From Sulfitobacter sp. DFL-14 (lineage in GTDB: Bacteria > Pseudomonadota > Alphaproteobacteria > Rhodobacterales > Rhodobacteraceae): a DNA stretch of 64,000 bases. Both the position numbers and the translations under genes were made by a program. The DNA lies in NCBI RefSeq assembly GCF_003335585.1, contig NZ_QBFD01000046.1:648679-712678 (forward strand), read 5' to 3'. The notes under the pieces are model-generated. The model saw only the letters and a program-made list of their open reading frames with translations. It was not told where the DNA came from and did not search any database. The first letter of the stretch is position 1. The number at the start of each line of letters is the position of its first letter. This document shows, one piece after another, positions 16,478-25,786 of the stretch.

Positions 16478-18316
16478 CTAACCTACCCGTCGCAACGCGC
16501 CTTTCAGGGCCAGTGCCTCAAGTCGGTTGCGCAGACCGCCCGGGGTTGTCAGCGCCATGCGGTCCATACAGGCGCGGTGCGCATCCCCGGCCCGCAACCC
16601 GTCCAGAACCAAATGCGCCATGCCGACGCGGTCGCCCTGGGTTTTCGACAACAGGTCCAACGCGGGCAGCAGCCGCTTCTCCACTTCGTCAAAGTCGGTG
16701 CCGAAGGGAAATGTCGGCAAACCCGCAGGGTCAAGCCAGTCTTTCAGATGCCGCGGTGTGTTACAGCGCCAGCCGTCTGGAACCGCAAAATCCGCCGCCA
16801 GTTTGCCTGCCGCTTTGGCCTGCGCGACCAGATCGTCCTGAAACCGGCTGTCGGCAATGCGCACCATACGGGCTACCGCCAGCTCGTCACGCACCCCGCG
16901 CAGATCGGCAATACCGTATTCCGTCACCACAATATCACGATAGGCGCGCGGCACGCTTTCGTGCGGATGCGACCAGACGATATTCGACGTGGTCTGCCCT
17001 GACTTGGTTCTTGTTGCGGGCAGCGTGATGATCGACCGCGCCCCGTCCAGGGCAAAGGCCTGTTCAATGAAATTGAATTGCCCGCCGATCCCGCTGACCT
17101 CCTGGCCCTTGGTGGTGATGTCGCTGGTCACACCGCCCAGCAGCGTCACCTTCATCGCCGCATTCACAAAACGTGCGCCGGTGCGGGCGACGCGTTTGGT
17201 GTCTTCGTCGCCATAAAGCTGGTTGGTGAACGACACCGGCATCATCCTGATGCGGGCCCGTTCGGTTTCAGTCAGCCCCCGCAACGCCTCGTAAAAGGCG
17301 CGGCAATCTACAAAGAACCCCGCGTGAATCGCGACCCCGTCGACCTCGCGGCGCACGATCCCCGCCTTGAACAGTTGCAGTATCCCGTCAACCAGCATTT
17401 CGGTCACCACATACAGGCCCGCGTCAAAGGCCCCGCTTTCGTCAAAGCTGTCCTGTGCAAAGGGGCTGTTGCGTTGAATGCCCAATGCTTTGCCTGCGTG
17501 GCGCAACATCAGCGCGTGGGCCACCGCATCGCCAATCGCACCGATCCCGATCTGCAACGTTCCGCCATCGCGGATCAGCCGCGCCACATGCAGCCCGATG
17601 GCGTGTTCCTCTGCACCAACAGGGCGTTTGACCACGGAAAACAGTTCGAATTGCGGCCCCTCGTCCATCAGCATCTGAACCTCGTCACGGGCAACCCGCG
17701 CCTGCGGGCCGGTCATCGCGGGCAGCGTGTCGTTCACCTCGCCCACCATAACGAAATCCTGCCTCCCTGCACGCCGGTCGTCCAACAGATCGGCAGATAT
17801 GTCGGTATTGCAAGACAGACTGAAATGATCGGCATCCACCGGAGCCAGCAGTTGCATCATCACGTTGGGCCGCCAGCCCCGCAACACGTCCAGCGCATGG
17901 GTATAGTTCGCCGCGATATAGCGCCGCTGCGCCACGGGCTGTGACAGCCAGCGCCCCGCCTGCATAAAGAATTCGGACACCTCGATATTGTCGGGCAACG
18001 TGCCGTCGCGCATCATCCGCGCGTATTCAATCTGCGGGTACTGCCCGAACAATCGGTCGGCGGCGGGTTCCAGCAGGCGACGGGCCATGCCCTGCCCCAT
18101 ATCGGGCCGTTCCAGCGTCAGCGCGGTCAGGATCGACAGGTGCACATCGGGGCGATCAGCCACCGCGCGGGTCAGCGCATTCAGCAATGTCACCGGCTTG
18201 CCCAGCCCCAGCGGCAGGGCCAAACGGATGTCACCACCTGTGCGTTCGATGATCTCGGCTGCGATCCGGTCGGCGGTATTCTCAGCCAAAAGAAGCCCAT
18301 CCCTTGTCAGGTGCAA
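16478..18316 (-). CDS. Acetyl-CoA hydrolase/transferase family protein
   Basis: This protein of about 612 residues belongs to the acetyl-CoA hydrolase/4-hydroxybutyrate CoA-transferase family. N-terminal GGDIRLALPLGLGKPVTLLNAL and the C-terminal SGIGGQFNFIEQAFAL and VTEYGIADLRGVRDELA blocks are family signatures. It is longer than the usual 430-500 residues. The first possible start is a TTG at 18316, overlapping fadJ by 35 bases. A second TTG at 18289 has a better-placed AAGGGA, so the start is uncertain. It ends the fadE-fadA-fadJ operon and may free or transfer CoA at the end of beta-oxidation. Confidence 0.8.
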   Translation of the reverse strand: MHLTRDGLLLAENTADRIAAEIIERTGGDIRLALPLGLGKPVTLLNALTRAVADRPDVHLSILTALTLERPDMGQGMARRLLEPAADRLFGQYPQIEYARMMRDGTLPDNIEVSEFFMQAGRWLSQPVAQRRYIAANYTHALDVLRGWRPNVMMQLLAPVDADHFSLSCNTDISADLLDDRRAGRQDFVMVGEVNDTLPAMTGPQARVARDEVQMLMDEGPQFELFSVVKRPVGAEEHAIGLHVARLIRDGGTLQIGIGAIGDAVAHALMLRHAGKALGIQRNSPFAQDSFDESGAFDAGLYVVTEMLVDGILQLFKAGIVRREVDGVAIHAGFFVDCRAFYEALRGLTETERARIRMMPVSFTNQLYGDEDTKRVARTGARFVNAAMKVTLLGGVTSDITTKGQEVSGIGGQFNFIEQAFALDGARSIITLPATRTKSGQTTSNIVWSHPHESVPRAYRDIVVTEYGIADLRGVRDELAVARMVRIADSRFQDDLVAQAKAAGKLAADFAVPDGWRCNTPRHLKDWLDPAGLPTFPFGTDFDEVEKRLLPALDLLSKTQGDRVGMAHLVLDGLRAGDAHRACMDRMALTTPGGLRNRLEALALKGALRRVG

Positions 18317-20345
18317 ACCTCACACCGTGTTCAGCCGCCAGTGCTTCCAACCGGCGCGGCACATCGCGACGTACTTTGGCATAGTGCATCGGTCCGCCAC
18401 GGAACGGCGCCCATCCCGTGCCAAAGATCACGGCGGCATCCACGCTGTCGGCATCCTGTGCCACGCCCTTGCGCAGGCATTCCACACCTGCGTCGCACAT
18501 TGGCAGGATCAGCCTCTCGATTATGCTGTCGGCTGGGTCGTCTGCGGGTAAGTCGGGGGGTGTTTCGCCATTATCATAGTCGTACAGACCACGACCGGAT
18601 TTGCGCCCTGTGTGCCCCTTGTCCACCATTTCGGCCAGCCAATCGGGCGTGTCAGCCATCGGGCGGTCAAGGCCATTGCGCAGTGACCGCGCCACCTCAA
18701 GGCATATGTCCAGCCCCACTTGATCGGCCAGCGTCACGGGCCCCATCGGCATGCCGAACGCCAAAGCTGCGCAGTCAATCTCTTCCTTGGATTTGCCTTC
18801 TTCCAGCATCACCATCGCCTCCATCAGATAAGGGCCAAGGATACGGTTCACCAGAAACCCCGGATAGTCGGTGACGCGCACCGGCAGACGGTCAATCCCT
18901 TCGGCAAAGGCCGCGAGACGGTCCAGCGTTCTGGCCTCGGCCCCGTCATGCGACACGACCTCGACCAGCGGCATTTGCGACACTGGGTTAAAGAAATGCA
19001 GCCCCGCGAAACGGCCCGCATCGGGCGCGGTCGCAACCAGATCAGCCAGTTTCAGGCTGGATGTGTTGCTGGCCAGAATCGCGTTCGGTTTCATCACACC
19101 GGCAAGCGACGCATAAATCTTGTCCTTGATCTCCAGCTTTTCGGGCGCGGCCTCAATCACCAGATCGGCACGGGCGCGGCCCAATCCATTGGGGTCCGGC
19201 ATCATCCGGTCCAGCGCATCGCGGGCGTCGATCCCGCTGAGGTGTTTTTTGTCATAAATGCCAACAGCCCGCTTTACCGCCTTGCCCAACGGTTCAAGCG
19301 CCACGTCTTCCAGCGTGACGCGCTTGCCCTGCATCGCGGACCATGCGGCAATCTCGGCCCCCATGGCACCGGCCCCGATCACATGCACATGGTCGATACC
19401 GTCCTTGCCCTTGCCTTCGGACTTCAGCTTGCGACGCAGGAAAAACACGCGGATCAGGTTTTGCGCCGTGGCGCTGTCCAGCAGTTCGGCAAAAGATGCG
19501 ATTTCGGCCTTTTGCATCTCGGTGGCGTCGCCGCCGTGGTCTTCCCACAGGTTTATCAGCGCAAAGGGCGCGGGATAGTGCTGGTTGGGGGCTTTCTTTT
19601 CCGCCTCCGAGCGCATCCGCGTGGCCGCAAGCGCCCGTGCGGCACGGGTGCGCATTGCCGTTGCGCGCAGCCCGCCGGAGTAGTGGTCCAGTTTCCCCGC
19701 CGCTGCCGCGCAAATCGCCGCCTCTACATGGCGCTCGGGCACCAGCGCATCCAGAATACCCAGCTTGCGCGCCTTGCGGTCATGGGCCGAACTGCCGGTC
19801 AGCATCATCTGCATTGCCGCCACCGGATCAATCAACTGTGTCAGCCGAACGGTCCCGCCCAGACCGGGATGCAGGCCCAGCTGCACCTCGGGAAAGCCGA
19901 CCTTGACCCCCTCGACCCCGATGCGGTGATCGCAGGCCAACGCCAGTTCCAACCCGCCACCCAGCGTGTTGCCATGCACCACGGCGATGGTGGTGAACGG
20001 GAGGGCGGCCAGCTTGTCCAGCACGGCGTGGCCCTGTTCCAGCATTTGCACGGCCTTGTCGCCGCGCAAATCGGCAAAGCCATCAATGTCGGCCCCCGCC
20101 GCGAAACCGCCCGCTTTGGCCGACCGGATCACCAGCGCACGGGGCCTGTCGCCCTTGATCTGGTCCAGCAACGTATCCAGTTCGCGCAACACAGCTTCGG
20201 ATATGACATTGGTGCCTGTGTCAGCGCAGTCCAGCCACAGCTGTGCGATATCACCCTGGGCGTAACGCCAGTTGGTCACGCCTTGCGGCTTGGGCGTCTC
20301 TTCGGGCGCAAGCCGTTTGGGTAGGTATTCCAGAACGTCCGTCAT
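18282..20345 (-). CDS. fadJ: Fatty acid oxidation multifunctional protein (enoyl-CoA hydratase/3-hydroxyacyl-CoA dehydrogenase)
   Basis: This 687-residue fusion carries an N-terminal crotonase domain (GFAAGADIDGFADL, then HGNTLGGGLELALACDHRIG forming the oxyanion hole). A Rossmann 3-hydroxyacyl-CoA dehydrogenase follows (VIGAGAMGAEIAAWSA; ILASNTSSL; GLHFFNPVSQMPLVEVV) with its C-terminal domains. It catalyses hydration of enoyl-CoA and oxidation of the hydroxyacyl-CoA. The ATG at 20345 overlaps the thiolase stop by ATGA. It is the third gene of the operon. FadJ and FadB cannot be told apart firmly here. Confidence 0.93.
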   Translation of the reverse strand: MTDVLEYLPKRLAPEETPKPQGVTNWRYAQGDIAQLWLDCADTGTNVISEAVLRELDTLLDQIKGDRPRALVIRSAKAGGFAAGADIDGFADLRGDKAVQMLEQGHAVLDKLAALPFTTIAVVHGNTLGGGLELALACDHRIGVEGVKVGFPEVQLGLHPGLGGTVRLTQLIDPVAAMQMMLTGSSAHDRKARKLGILDALVPERHVEAAICAAAAGKLDHYSGGLRATAMRTRAARALAATRMRSEAEKKAPNQHYPAPFALINLWEDHGGDATEMQKAEIASFAELLDSATAQNLIRVFFLRRKLKSEGKGKDGIDHVHVIGAGAMGAEIAAWSAMQGKRVTLEDVALEPLGKAVKRAVGIYDKKHLSGIDARDALDRMMPDPNGLGRARADLVIEAAPEKLEIKDKIYASLAGVMKPNAILASNTSSLKLADLVATAPDAGRFAGLHFFNPVSQMPLVEVVSHDGAEARTLDRLAAFAEGIDRLPVRVTDYPGFLVNRILGPYLMEAMVMLEEGKSKEEIDCAALAFGMPMGPVTLADQVGLDICLEVARSLRNGLDRPMADTPDWLAEMVDKGHTGRKSGRGLYDYDNGETPPDLPADDPADSIIERLILPMCDAGVECLRKGVAQDADSVDAAVIFGTGWAPFRGGPMHYAKVRRDVPRRLEALAAEHGVRFAPDKGWASFG

Positions 20346-21625
20346 ACGGCCTCCAACAACATGGCACCGCCCAGCCCGCCGCCGATGCATTCGGTGGCGA
20401 TGCCGCGACGGGCACCTTTGGTTTTCATTGCATTGGCAAGATGCAGCACAATCCTGTTGCCGCTGGCTCCGACAGGATGCCCCAGACTGATCGCCCCGCC
20501 ATCCACATTCAGACGGCCACGGTCGATCCGGCCAAAGGCAGTGTCATAGCCAAGCACATCGCGGCAAAAATCGTCATCTTGCCACGCGGTCAGACAGGAC
20601 AGCACCTGCGCGGCAAAGGCTTCGTTGATTTCCCATAGGTCGATGTCGTCCACCGCCAGCCCGTGCCGCTGCGTCAGCGGTGTCGATGCCAGCACCGGAC
20701 CCAGCCCCATGATCGACGGGTCCAGGGCAGCCCATTCGCTGTCGACCAACCGCGCAATCGGATCCAGCCCGTGCGCCTTAACGGCGGTTTCCGACGCAAG
20801 GATCACCCAGGATGCGCCATCGGTGATCTGGCTGGAATTGCCCGCCGTGACCTTGCCATAGGGTTTTTCAAATGCAGGACCAAGCTTGGCGAGTTGGTCC
20901 ATGGAATTGTCGGGGCGCACGCCATCGTCTGTCTTGTGTGCCACCCCGTCGCGGTCAAAGGCGGGCAGAACCTCGTGATCCAATCGCCCGTCCGCCTGCG
21001 CCGCAGCCAGCCGTTTGTGACTGTCCACCGCATAGGCATCTGCGGTTTCGCGGTCGATGCCGAAACGATGCGCCAGCACTTCCGCGGTCTGGCCCATGTT
21101 CAGGGACGTAATCGGATCGGTCAGCCCGCGTTCCAGCCCGATGACGGGGCTGAAGAAATCGGGGCGCAGCTCGGTCAGTTTGGCGGCCTTGTCCATTGCG
21201 CCCTTGGCCTGCGCCATCCCGCCGAACCATTCGGTCGCCTCGCGGTTATAGACCAGCGGCGCATGGCTCAGCGCTTCGGTGCCACCGGCAAGGATCATCT
21301 CGTGACTGCCATCGCGGATATAGCGAAAGGCGGTGTCGATGCTTTGCATGCCCGACCCACAGTTGATCTGCACGGTAAAAGCCACCTGTTCATCACCCAT
21401 ACCCAACCGCAACGCGGCCACGCGGGCGGGGTTCATTTCGTCCTGAATGACGTTCACACAGCCAAGGATAACCAGATCAAAGGCATCACGCGGCATCGGC
21501 TGGCGCATCAGCAGCGGCCTGCCGCATTGCACCGCCAAATCCACCGGCGTGAACGGGCCTGGCCCGCCGCGCGCCTTTAGAAACGGGGTGCGGGCACCAT
21601 CGACGAGGTAAACGGGACGGGTCAT
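20342..21625 (-). CDS. fadA: Acetyl-CoA C-acyltransferase (thiolase)
   Basis: This 427-residue thiolase cleaves 3-ketoacyl-CoA. The nucleophilic cysteine is in VQINCGSGMQSID, the catalytic His is in VDGGAISLGHPVGASGNR, and the second active-site Cys in ATECIGGGLGGAML. It overlaps fadE upstream and fadJ downstream by ATGA on both sides, so all three are tightly coupled. Its partner is the multifunctional protein encoded next. Confidence 0.93.
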   Translation of the reverse strand: MTRPVYLVDGARTPFLKARGGPGPFTPVDLAVQCGRPLLMRQPMPRDAFDLVILGCVNVIQDEMNPARVAALRLGMGDEQVAFTVQINCGSGMQSIDTAFRYIRDGSHEMILAGGTEALSHAPLVYNREATEWFGGMAQAKGAMDKAAKLTELRPDFFSPVIGLERGLTDPITSLNMGQTAEVLAHRFGIDRETADAYAVDSHKRLAAAQADGRLDHEVLPAFDRDGVAHKTDDGVRPDNSMDQLAKLGPAFEKPYGKVTAGNSSQITDGASWVILASETAVKAHGLDPIARLVDSEWAALDPSIMGLGPVLASTPLTQRHGLAVDDIDLWEINEAFAAQVLSCLTAWQDDDFCRDVLGYDTAFGRIDRGRLNVDGGAISLGHPVGASGNRIVLHLANAMKTKGARRGIATECIGGGLGGAMLLEAV

Positions 21626-23871
21626 TCTGCGGCCTCTCTGGGGGTAAATTTGTCAGGATCTTGCGGTGCATCGGGGAACATCGCCGCGATATCTTCGGGG
21701 CTGTATTCGTCCACCGCCACGACCTTTTGCACCGCTGCATCCACACGCTGAAGCTGTGCAAATTCAGCATCGGTCAACGCGCCGGATTTCAACGCCTCTT
21801 CGGGCGATTGCTTGAGTTTGCGCAGCCGCTTGGTCAGCGGCTCCGCGTCGATCACCATGCGATAAGCGGTATCAAGCAGGCCCTGCCCGCTGTCGGGTTC
21901 CCCCGGATGCAGCACGCCCACCAGACGGTCGCGGGTTTGCGATGAATGGTACAGGATCATCGCGCATTGTTCCGCCAGCTTGTCCGACGGCCCGCGCGAC
22001 CGCGAACGCGGCAACAGCGTCGGGCGCAGCAACCAACCAACCCAGCGTGCGGGAAAGTTGGCGATGGTCTCGTCCAGTGCCCGCCCGATCCGGTTGAACG
22101 ACACCTCGGCTGCGTATTGCACCAATGGCAAATCTGCCTCGTGCCGCCCGTCGTCTTCCCAGCGTTTCAACACAGCCGACACCAGAAACATTTCCGACAG
22201 AGCATCACCCAACCGCGCCGAGATCATCTCCTTGCGCTTCAGCCCTCCGCCCAGTGTCAAAAACGCCATATCCGCCGTCACGGCAAAAGCCGCGGACCAG
22301 CGTGACAGCCGCGCATACAGTGGTGCGATGTCGCCCGCGTTGTCCGGCACGTCCCCCCGCCCGGTCCAGCCCGACCACCACGCGCGAAAGAACGTGCGCG
22401 TCGAATGGCTCACATGCGCCCAGAAATGTTTGTCGAAATCGGTCAGGGATCTCTCCGGGTCCGGTTCCTGCAGCGCCTGCATTTCGTCCAGCAGATGCGG
22501 ATGCGCACGGATAGCACCCTGACCAAAGATGATCAGGTTGCGGGTGACGATATTGGCCCCCTCGACGGTAATGCCGATGGGGATCGCGCGATAATGCGGT
22601 TGCAGGTAATTCAGCGGGCCGTCGATCACCGCCTTGCCCGAATGCACATCCATCGCGTCGTTGATGCTTTCGCGCATCCGCGTCGTGGCGTGGTATTTCA
22701 TGATCGCCGAGATCACCGCCAGCTTGTGCCCCTCGTCCAGTGCTGCCGTGGTCAGACGGCGACCCGCGTCGATGGTATAGGCATTGGCCGCGATCCGTGC
22801 CATTGGCTCTTGCACGCCCCCGAACAGGCCAATCGGCATGTTGAACTGCTTGCGCACGCGGGCATAGGCCCCCGTGGTATGCGCCGCCAGCGCCGTGCCT
22901 GCCGCCGACAGCGACGGCAGCGAAATCCCGCGCCCTGCGGCCAGCGCGCTCATCAGCATCATCCAGCCTTTGCCCGCGTATTCTGGCCCGCCGATGATGT
23001 GGTCAAGAGGAATGAACACGTCCTTGCCGGTGGTCGGCCCGTTCATGAACATCGTACCGGATGGCAGATGGCGGCGACCGGTTTCGACCCCGTCCAGATC
23101 AGTGGGAACCAAGGCACAGGTGATCCCGATATCGGGCGTATCACCCAGCAACCCGTCCGGGTCGCGCAGCTGGAACGCCAGCCCCAGCACGGTACACACG
23201 GGCGACAGCGTGATATAGCGTTTGGCCCAGTTCAGGCAGATGCCCAGCACCTCTTTGCCTTGCCACTGCTGTTTGCAGATCACACCCTCGTCCACCATGG
23301 CCGACGCGTCCGAACCTGCATCTTCGCTGGTCAGACCAAAGGCAGGCAATTCCTTGCCCGAGGCCAGACGCGGCAACCAGTCGTCGCGCTGCTCCTGGGT
23401 GCCAAACTGCAAGATCAACTCACCAGGGCCAAGCGAGTTCGGCACCATCACGGTCACCGCCCCGGCAACCGACCGGCTGGAAATATAGCGCACCACTTCG
23501 GAATGGGCATAAGCGGAAAAGCCCAGACCGCCGTATTCCTTTGGGATGATCATGCCAAAGAAACCGTTGTCGCGCAGGTAATCCCACGCCTCTTCGGGCA
23601 GGTCACCTGTCACGTGATCAATCCGCCAGCTGTCCAGCATGTCGCAAAACACGCGGCATGGCCCGTCGACAAAGGCCTGTTCTTCTTCTGTCAGCGTCGG
23701 CGCCTTCATCTTGCGCAGCATCGTCCAGTCGGGCTTGCCAGAGAACAGTTCTGCCTCGAAATGCACATCGCCCGACGAAATCGCCTCGGCTTCGGTTTCG
23801 GACAGGGCGGGCAGTGCGGTTTTGGCCCAGTTGAATATGGGCTTGGTGATGTAATCGCGACGAAATGACAT
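21622..23871 (-). CDS. fadE: Acyl-CoA dehydrogenase, FadE type
   Basis: This 749-residue flavoprotein is a FadE-like acyl-CoA dehydrogenase with the long C-terminal DUF1974 extension. Blocks include FFGMIIPKEYGGLGFSAYAH, AFGLTSEDAGSDASAM and EGANIVTRNLIIFGQGAIRAH. The open frame continues far upstream, but that part is only antisense to the ABC exporter. The ATG at 23871 has a GGAGG ribosome binding site and gives the family's usual N-terminus. It is the first gene of the beta-oxidation operon, 22 bases after a perfect EcfG-type promoter motif. Confidence 0.92.
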   Translation of the reverse strand: MSFRRDYITKPIFNWAKTALPALSETEAEAISSGDVHFEAELFSGKPDWTMLRKMKAPTLTEEEQAFVDGPCRVFCDMLDSWRIDHVTGDLPEEAWDYLRDNGFFGMIIPKEYGGLGFSAYAHSEVVRYISSRSVAGAVTVMVPNSLGPGELILQFGTQEQRDDWLPRLASGKELPAFGLTSEDAGSDASAMVDEGVICKQQWQGKEVLGICLNWAKRYITLSPVCTVLGLAFQLRDPDGLLGDTPDIGITCALVPTDLDGVETGRRHLPSGTMFMNGPTTGKDVFIPLDHIIGGPEYAGKGWMMLMSALAAGRGISLPSLSAAGTALAAHTTGAYARVRKQFNMPIGLFGGVQEPMARIAANAYTIDAGRRLTTAALDEGHKLAVISAIMKYHATTRMRESINDAMDVHSGKAVIDGPLNYLQPHYRAIPIGITVEGANIVTRNLIIFGQGAIRAHPHLLDEMQALQEPDPERSLTDFDKHFWAHVSHSTRTFFRAWWSGWTGRGDVPDNAGDIAPLYARLSRWSAAFAVTADMAFLTLGGGLKRKEMISARLGDALSEMFLVSAVLKRWEDDGRHEADLPLVQYAAEVSFNRIGRALDETIANFPARWVGWLLRPTLLPRSRSRGPSDKLAEQCAMILYHSSQTRDRLVGVLHPGEPDSGQGLLDTAYRMVIDAEPLTKRLRKLKQSPEEALKSGALTDAEFAQLQRVDAAVQKVVAVDEYSPEDIAAMFPDAPQDPDKFTPREAAE

Positions 23872-23892
23872 GGTGTGATCCTCCATGTCGAA

Positions 23893-23917
23893 AACGCACC
23901 AAGCGCGCCCAAGTTCC
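23893..23917 (-). promoter_or_regulatory. EcfG-type promoter of the fadE operon
   Basis: Minus strand GGAAC-N16-CGTT, an exact match to the known EcfG consensus, with the -10 box 22 bases before the fadE ATG. The leader would be about 15 bases and holds the GGAGG ribosome binding site. This implies stress-induced fatty acid oxidation. Confidence 0.6.
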
Positions 23918-24054
23918 CCTATCGGGCGTATGTCGCGCCAAGTCCCACCAATCGCGCGGCGCAAACGAAGCCGCCCGCACATTCCTGAGAGATTTAGTCT
24001 GGAAAAATACAGATCGTTCGGATACCCAGCGCGCAGGCGTCCCACAGCAGAAAG

Positions 24055-25767
24055 ATGCGTTCCATGATTCGGCAATTTTTCGAATACTATCGCCCGTGGA
24101 AAGCCTTGTTCTGGCTGGATTTTGGCTGTGCCGTTGCATCGGGACTGCTTGAGCTTGCCTTTCCACTGGCGATCAAGGCGTTCATTGACGTGCTTTTGCC
24201 AGCCGGTGATCTGGGGTTGACCCTGCTGGCCGCCCTCGGCCTGCTGGTGATCTACATTCTGAACTCGGGGCTGATGACCATCGTGATCTATTGGGGTCAC
24301 ATGTTGGGCATCAACATCGAAACCGAAATGCGCCGCCGGGCTTTCGCGCATTTCCAGCGGCTGTCCTTTTCGTTTTTCGACAAGATGCGCACCGGCAAAC
24401 TGGTTGCCCGCGTCACCCGTGATCTTGAAGAGATCGGCGAGGTCGCCCACCACGGGCCAGAGGATCTGTTCATCGCAATCATGACGTTCGTGGGGGCCTT
24501 TGCCTTGATGATGACAATCAACGTCAAACTCGCGCTGATCACTGCGGTGATCGTTCCGGCCTGCGTTGTTATCGTGGCGGTGTTCGGCGGGCGCATGACC
24601 CGCACATGGCGGTCCATCTATGCACGGGTGGCCGATTTCAACGTGCGACTTGAGGAAAACATCGGCGGCATCCGTGTGGTTCAGGCTTTTGCCAACGAAG
24701 ACCACGAAGCGGCCCTGTTCGCCGCGGACAACAACCGCTATCGCGAGACCAAACTGTCGGCCTACAAGTTGATGGCCGGATCGTCAGCGCTGAACTACAT
24801 GGGCATGCGTCTGATTCAGGTGGTTGTGATGGTGGCCGGAGCCGGCTTTGTGCTGGACGGATCATTGACCACCGGCGGCTTTGTCGCGTTTTTGCTGCTG
24901 GTAACGGTGTTCTTCCGCCCCCTCGACAAGATCGCCGCAGTGATCGAAACCTATCCGCGCGGGATCGCAGGGTTTCGCCGTTACCTTGAGCTGATGGAGA
25001 CCGAGCCAGATGTGGCCGACGCAAAGGACGCCGTAGAGGCACCTGCGTTCAAAGGTGCCGTGCGGTTCGAAAACATCGGGTTTGATTACGGTCAGGGGCG
25101 GCCTGTGCTAAAGGGCATCACCCTTGACGTTCGTCCGGGTGAAAAGATGGCCTTTGTCGGTCAGTCCGGCGCGGGCAAAACCACCCTTCTGGCGCTGGTG
25201 CCACGGTTCTATGATCCGCAGTCGGGACGGATCACCATTGACGGTCTGGACGTGGCCAGCGTCACCCTGAATTCGCTGCGCAGCCAGATCGGCATCGTCA
25301 GTCAGGATGTGTTCCTGTTCGGCGGCACCCTGCGCGAGAACATCGCCTATGGCCGTCTGGACGCACGCGAAGATGAAATTCTGGATGCTGCCGCCAAGGC
25401 ACAGCTCAGCGATATGATCGCGCAGATGCCGGACGGGCTCGATACCATCGTGGGCGAACGTGGTGTCAGCCTGTCGGGCGGGCAAAAGCAACGGGTCGCG
25501 ATCGCGCGGATATTCCTGAAAAACCCGCCAATCCTGATCCTGGACGAGGCGACGTCGGCGCTGGACACCCAGACCGAACGCCAGATTCAGGACGCTTTGG
25601 ATGCCCTCTCGGAAAACCGCACGACACTTGTCATCGCACACCGTCTGGACACAATCCGCAACGCAGACCGTATTGCCGTAATGCAGGACGGCCAGATCGT
25701 GGAAATGGGCACGCATTCTGAACTTAACCAGTCCTTCGGCTACTACACGCGGCTTGCGAACTCCTGA
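24055..25767 (+). CDS. ABC exporter, fused membrane and ATPase domains
   Basis: This 570-residue half-transporter has about six membrane helices in residues 15-300 and a C-terminal ATPase. The ATPase has Walker A (VGQSGAGKTT), the ABC signature (LSGGQKQRVAIARIFL), Walker B (ILILDEATSALD) and the switch His (IAHRLDT). It resembles MsbA/lipid A or multidrug exporters and would act as a homodimer. The start is either the ATG at 24055 or the one at 24064; neither has a strong ribosome binding site. It is divergent from fadE. The substrate is unknown. Confidence 0.88.
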   Translation: MRSMIRQFFEYYRPWKALFWLDFGCAVASGLLELAFPLAIKAFIDVLLPAGDLGLTLLAALGLLVIYILNSGLMTIVIYWGHMLGINIETEMRRRAFAHFQRLSFSFFDKMRTGKLVARVTRDLEEIGEVAHHGPEDLFIAIMTFVGAFALMMTINVKLALITAVIVPACVVIVAVFGGRMTRTWRSIYARVADFNVRLEENIGGIRVVQAFANEDHEAALFAADNNRYRETKLSAYKLMAGSSALNYMGMRLIQVVVMVAGAGFVLDGSLTTGGFVAFLLLVTVFFRPLDKIAAVIETYPRGIAGFRRYLELMETEPDVADAKDAVEAPAFKGAVRFENIGFDYGQGRPVLKGITLDVRPGEKMAFVGQSGAGKTTLLALVPRFYDPQSGRITIDGLDVASVTLNSLRSQIGIVSQDVFLFGGTLRENIAYGRLDAREDEILDAAAKAQLSDMIAQMPDGLDTIVGERGVSLSGGQKQRVAIARIFLKNPPILILDEATSALDTQTERQIQDALDALSENRTTLVIAHRLDTIRNADRIAVMQDGQIVEMGTHSELNQSFGYYTRLANS

Positions 25768-25786
25768 CGCCGCAACGCGCGGGCGG

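Noticed and set aside
23872..24705. The fadE reading frame stays open for about 280 more codons upstream
   Set aside because: It is antisense to the ABC exporter. The normal FadE N-terminus and a GGAGG site are at 23871.
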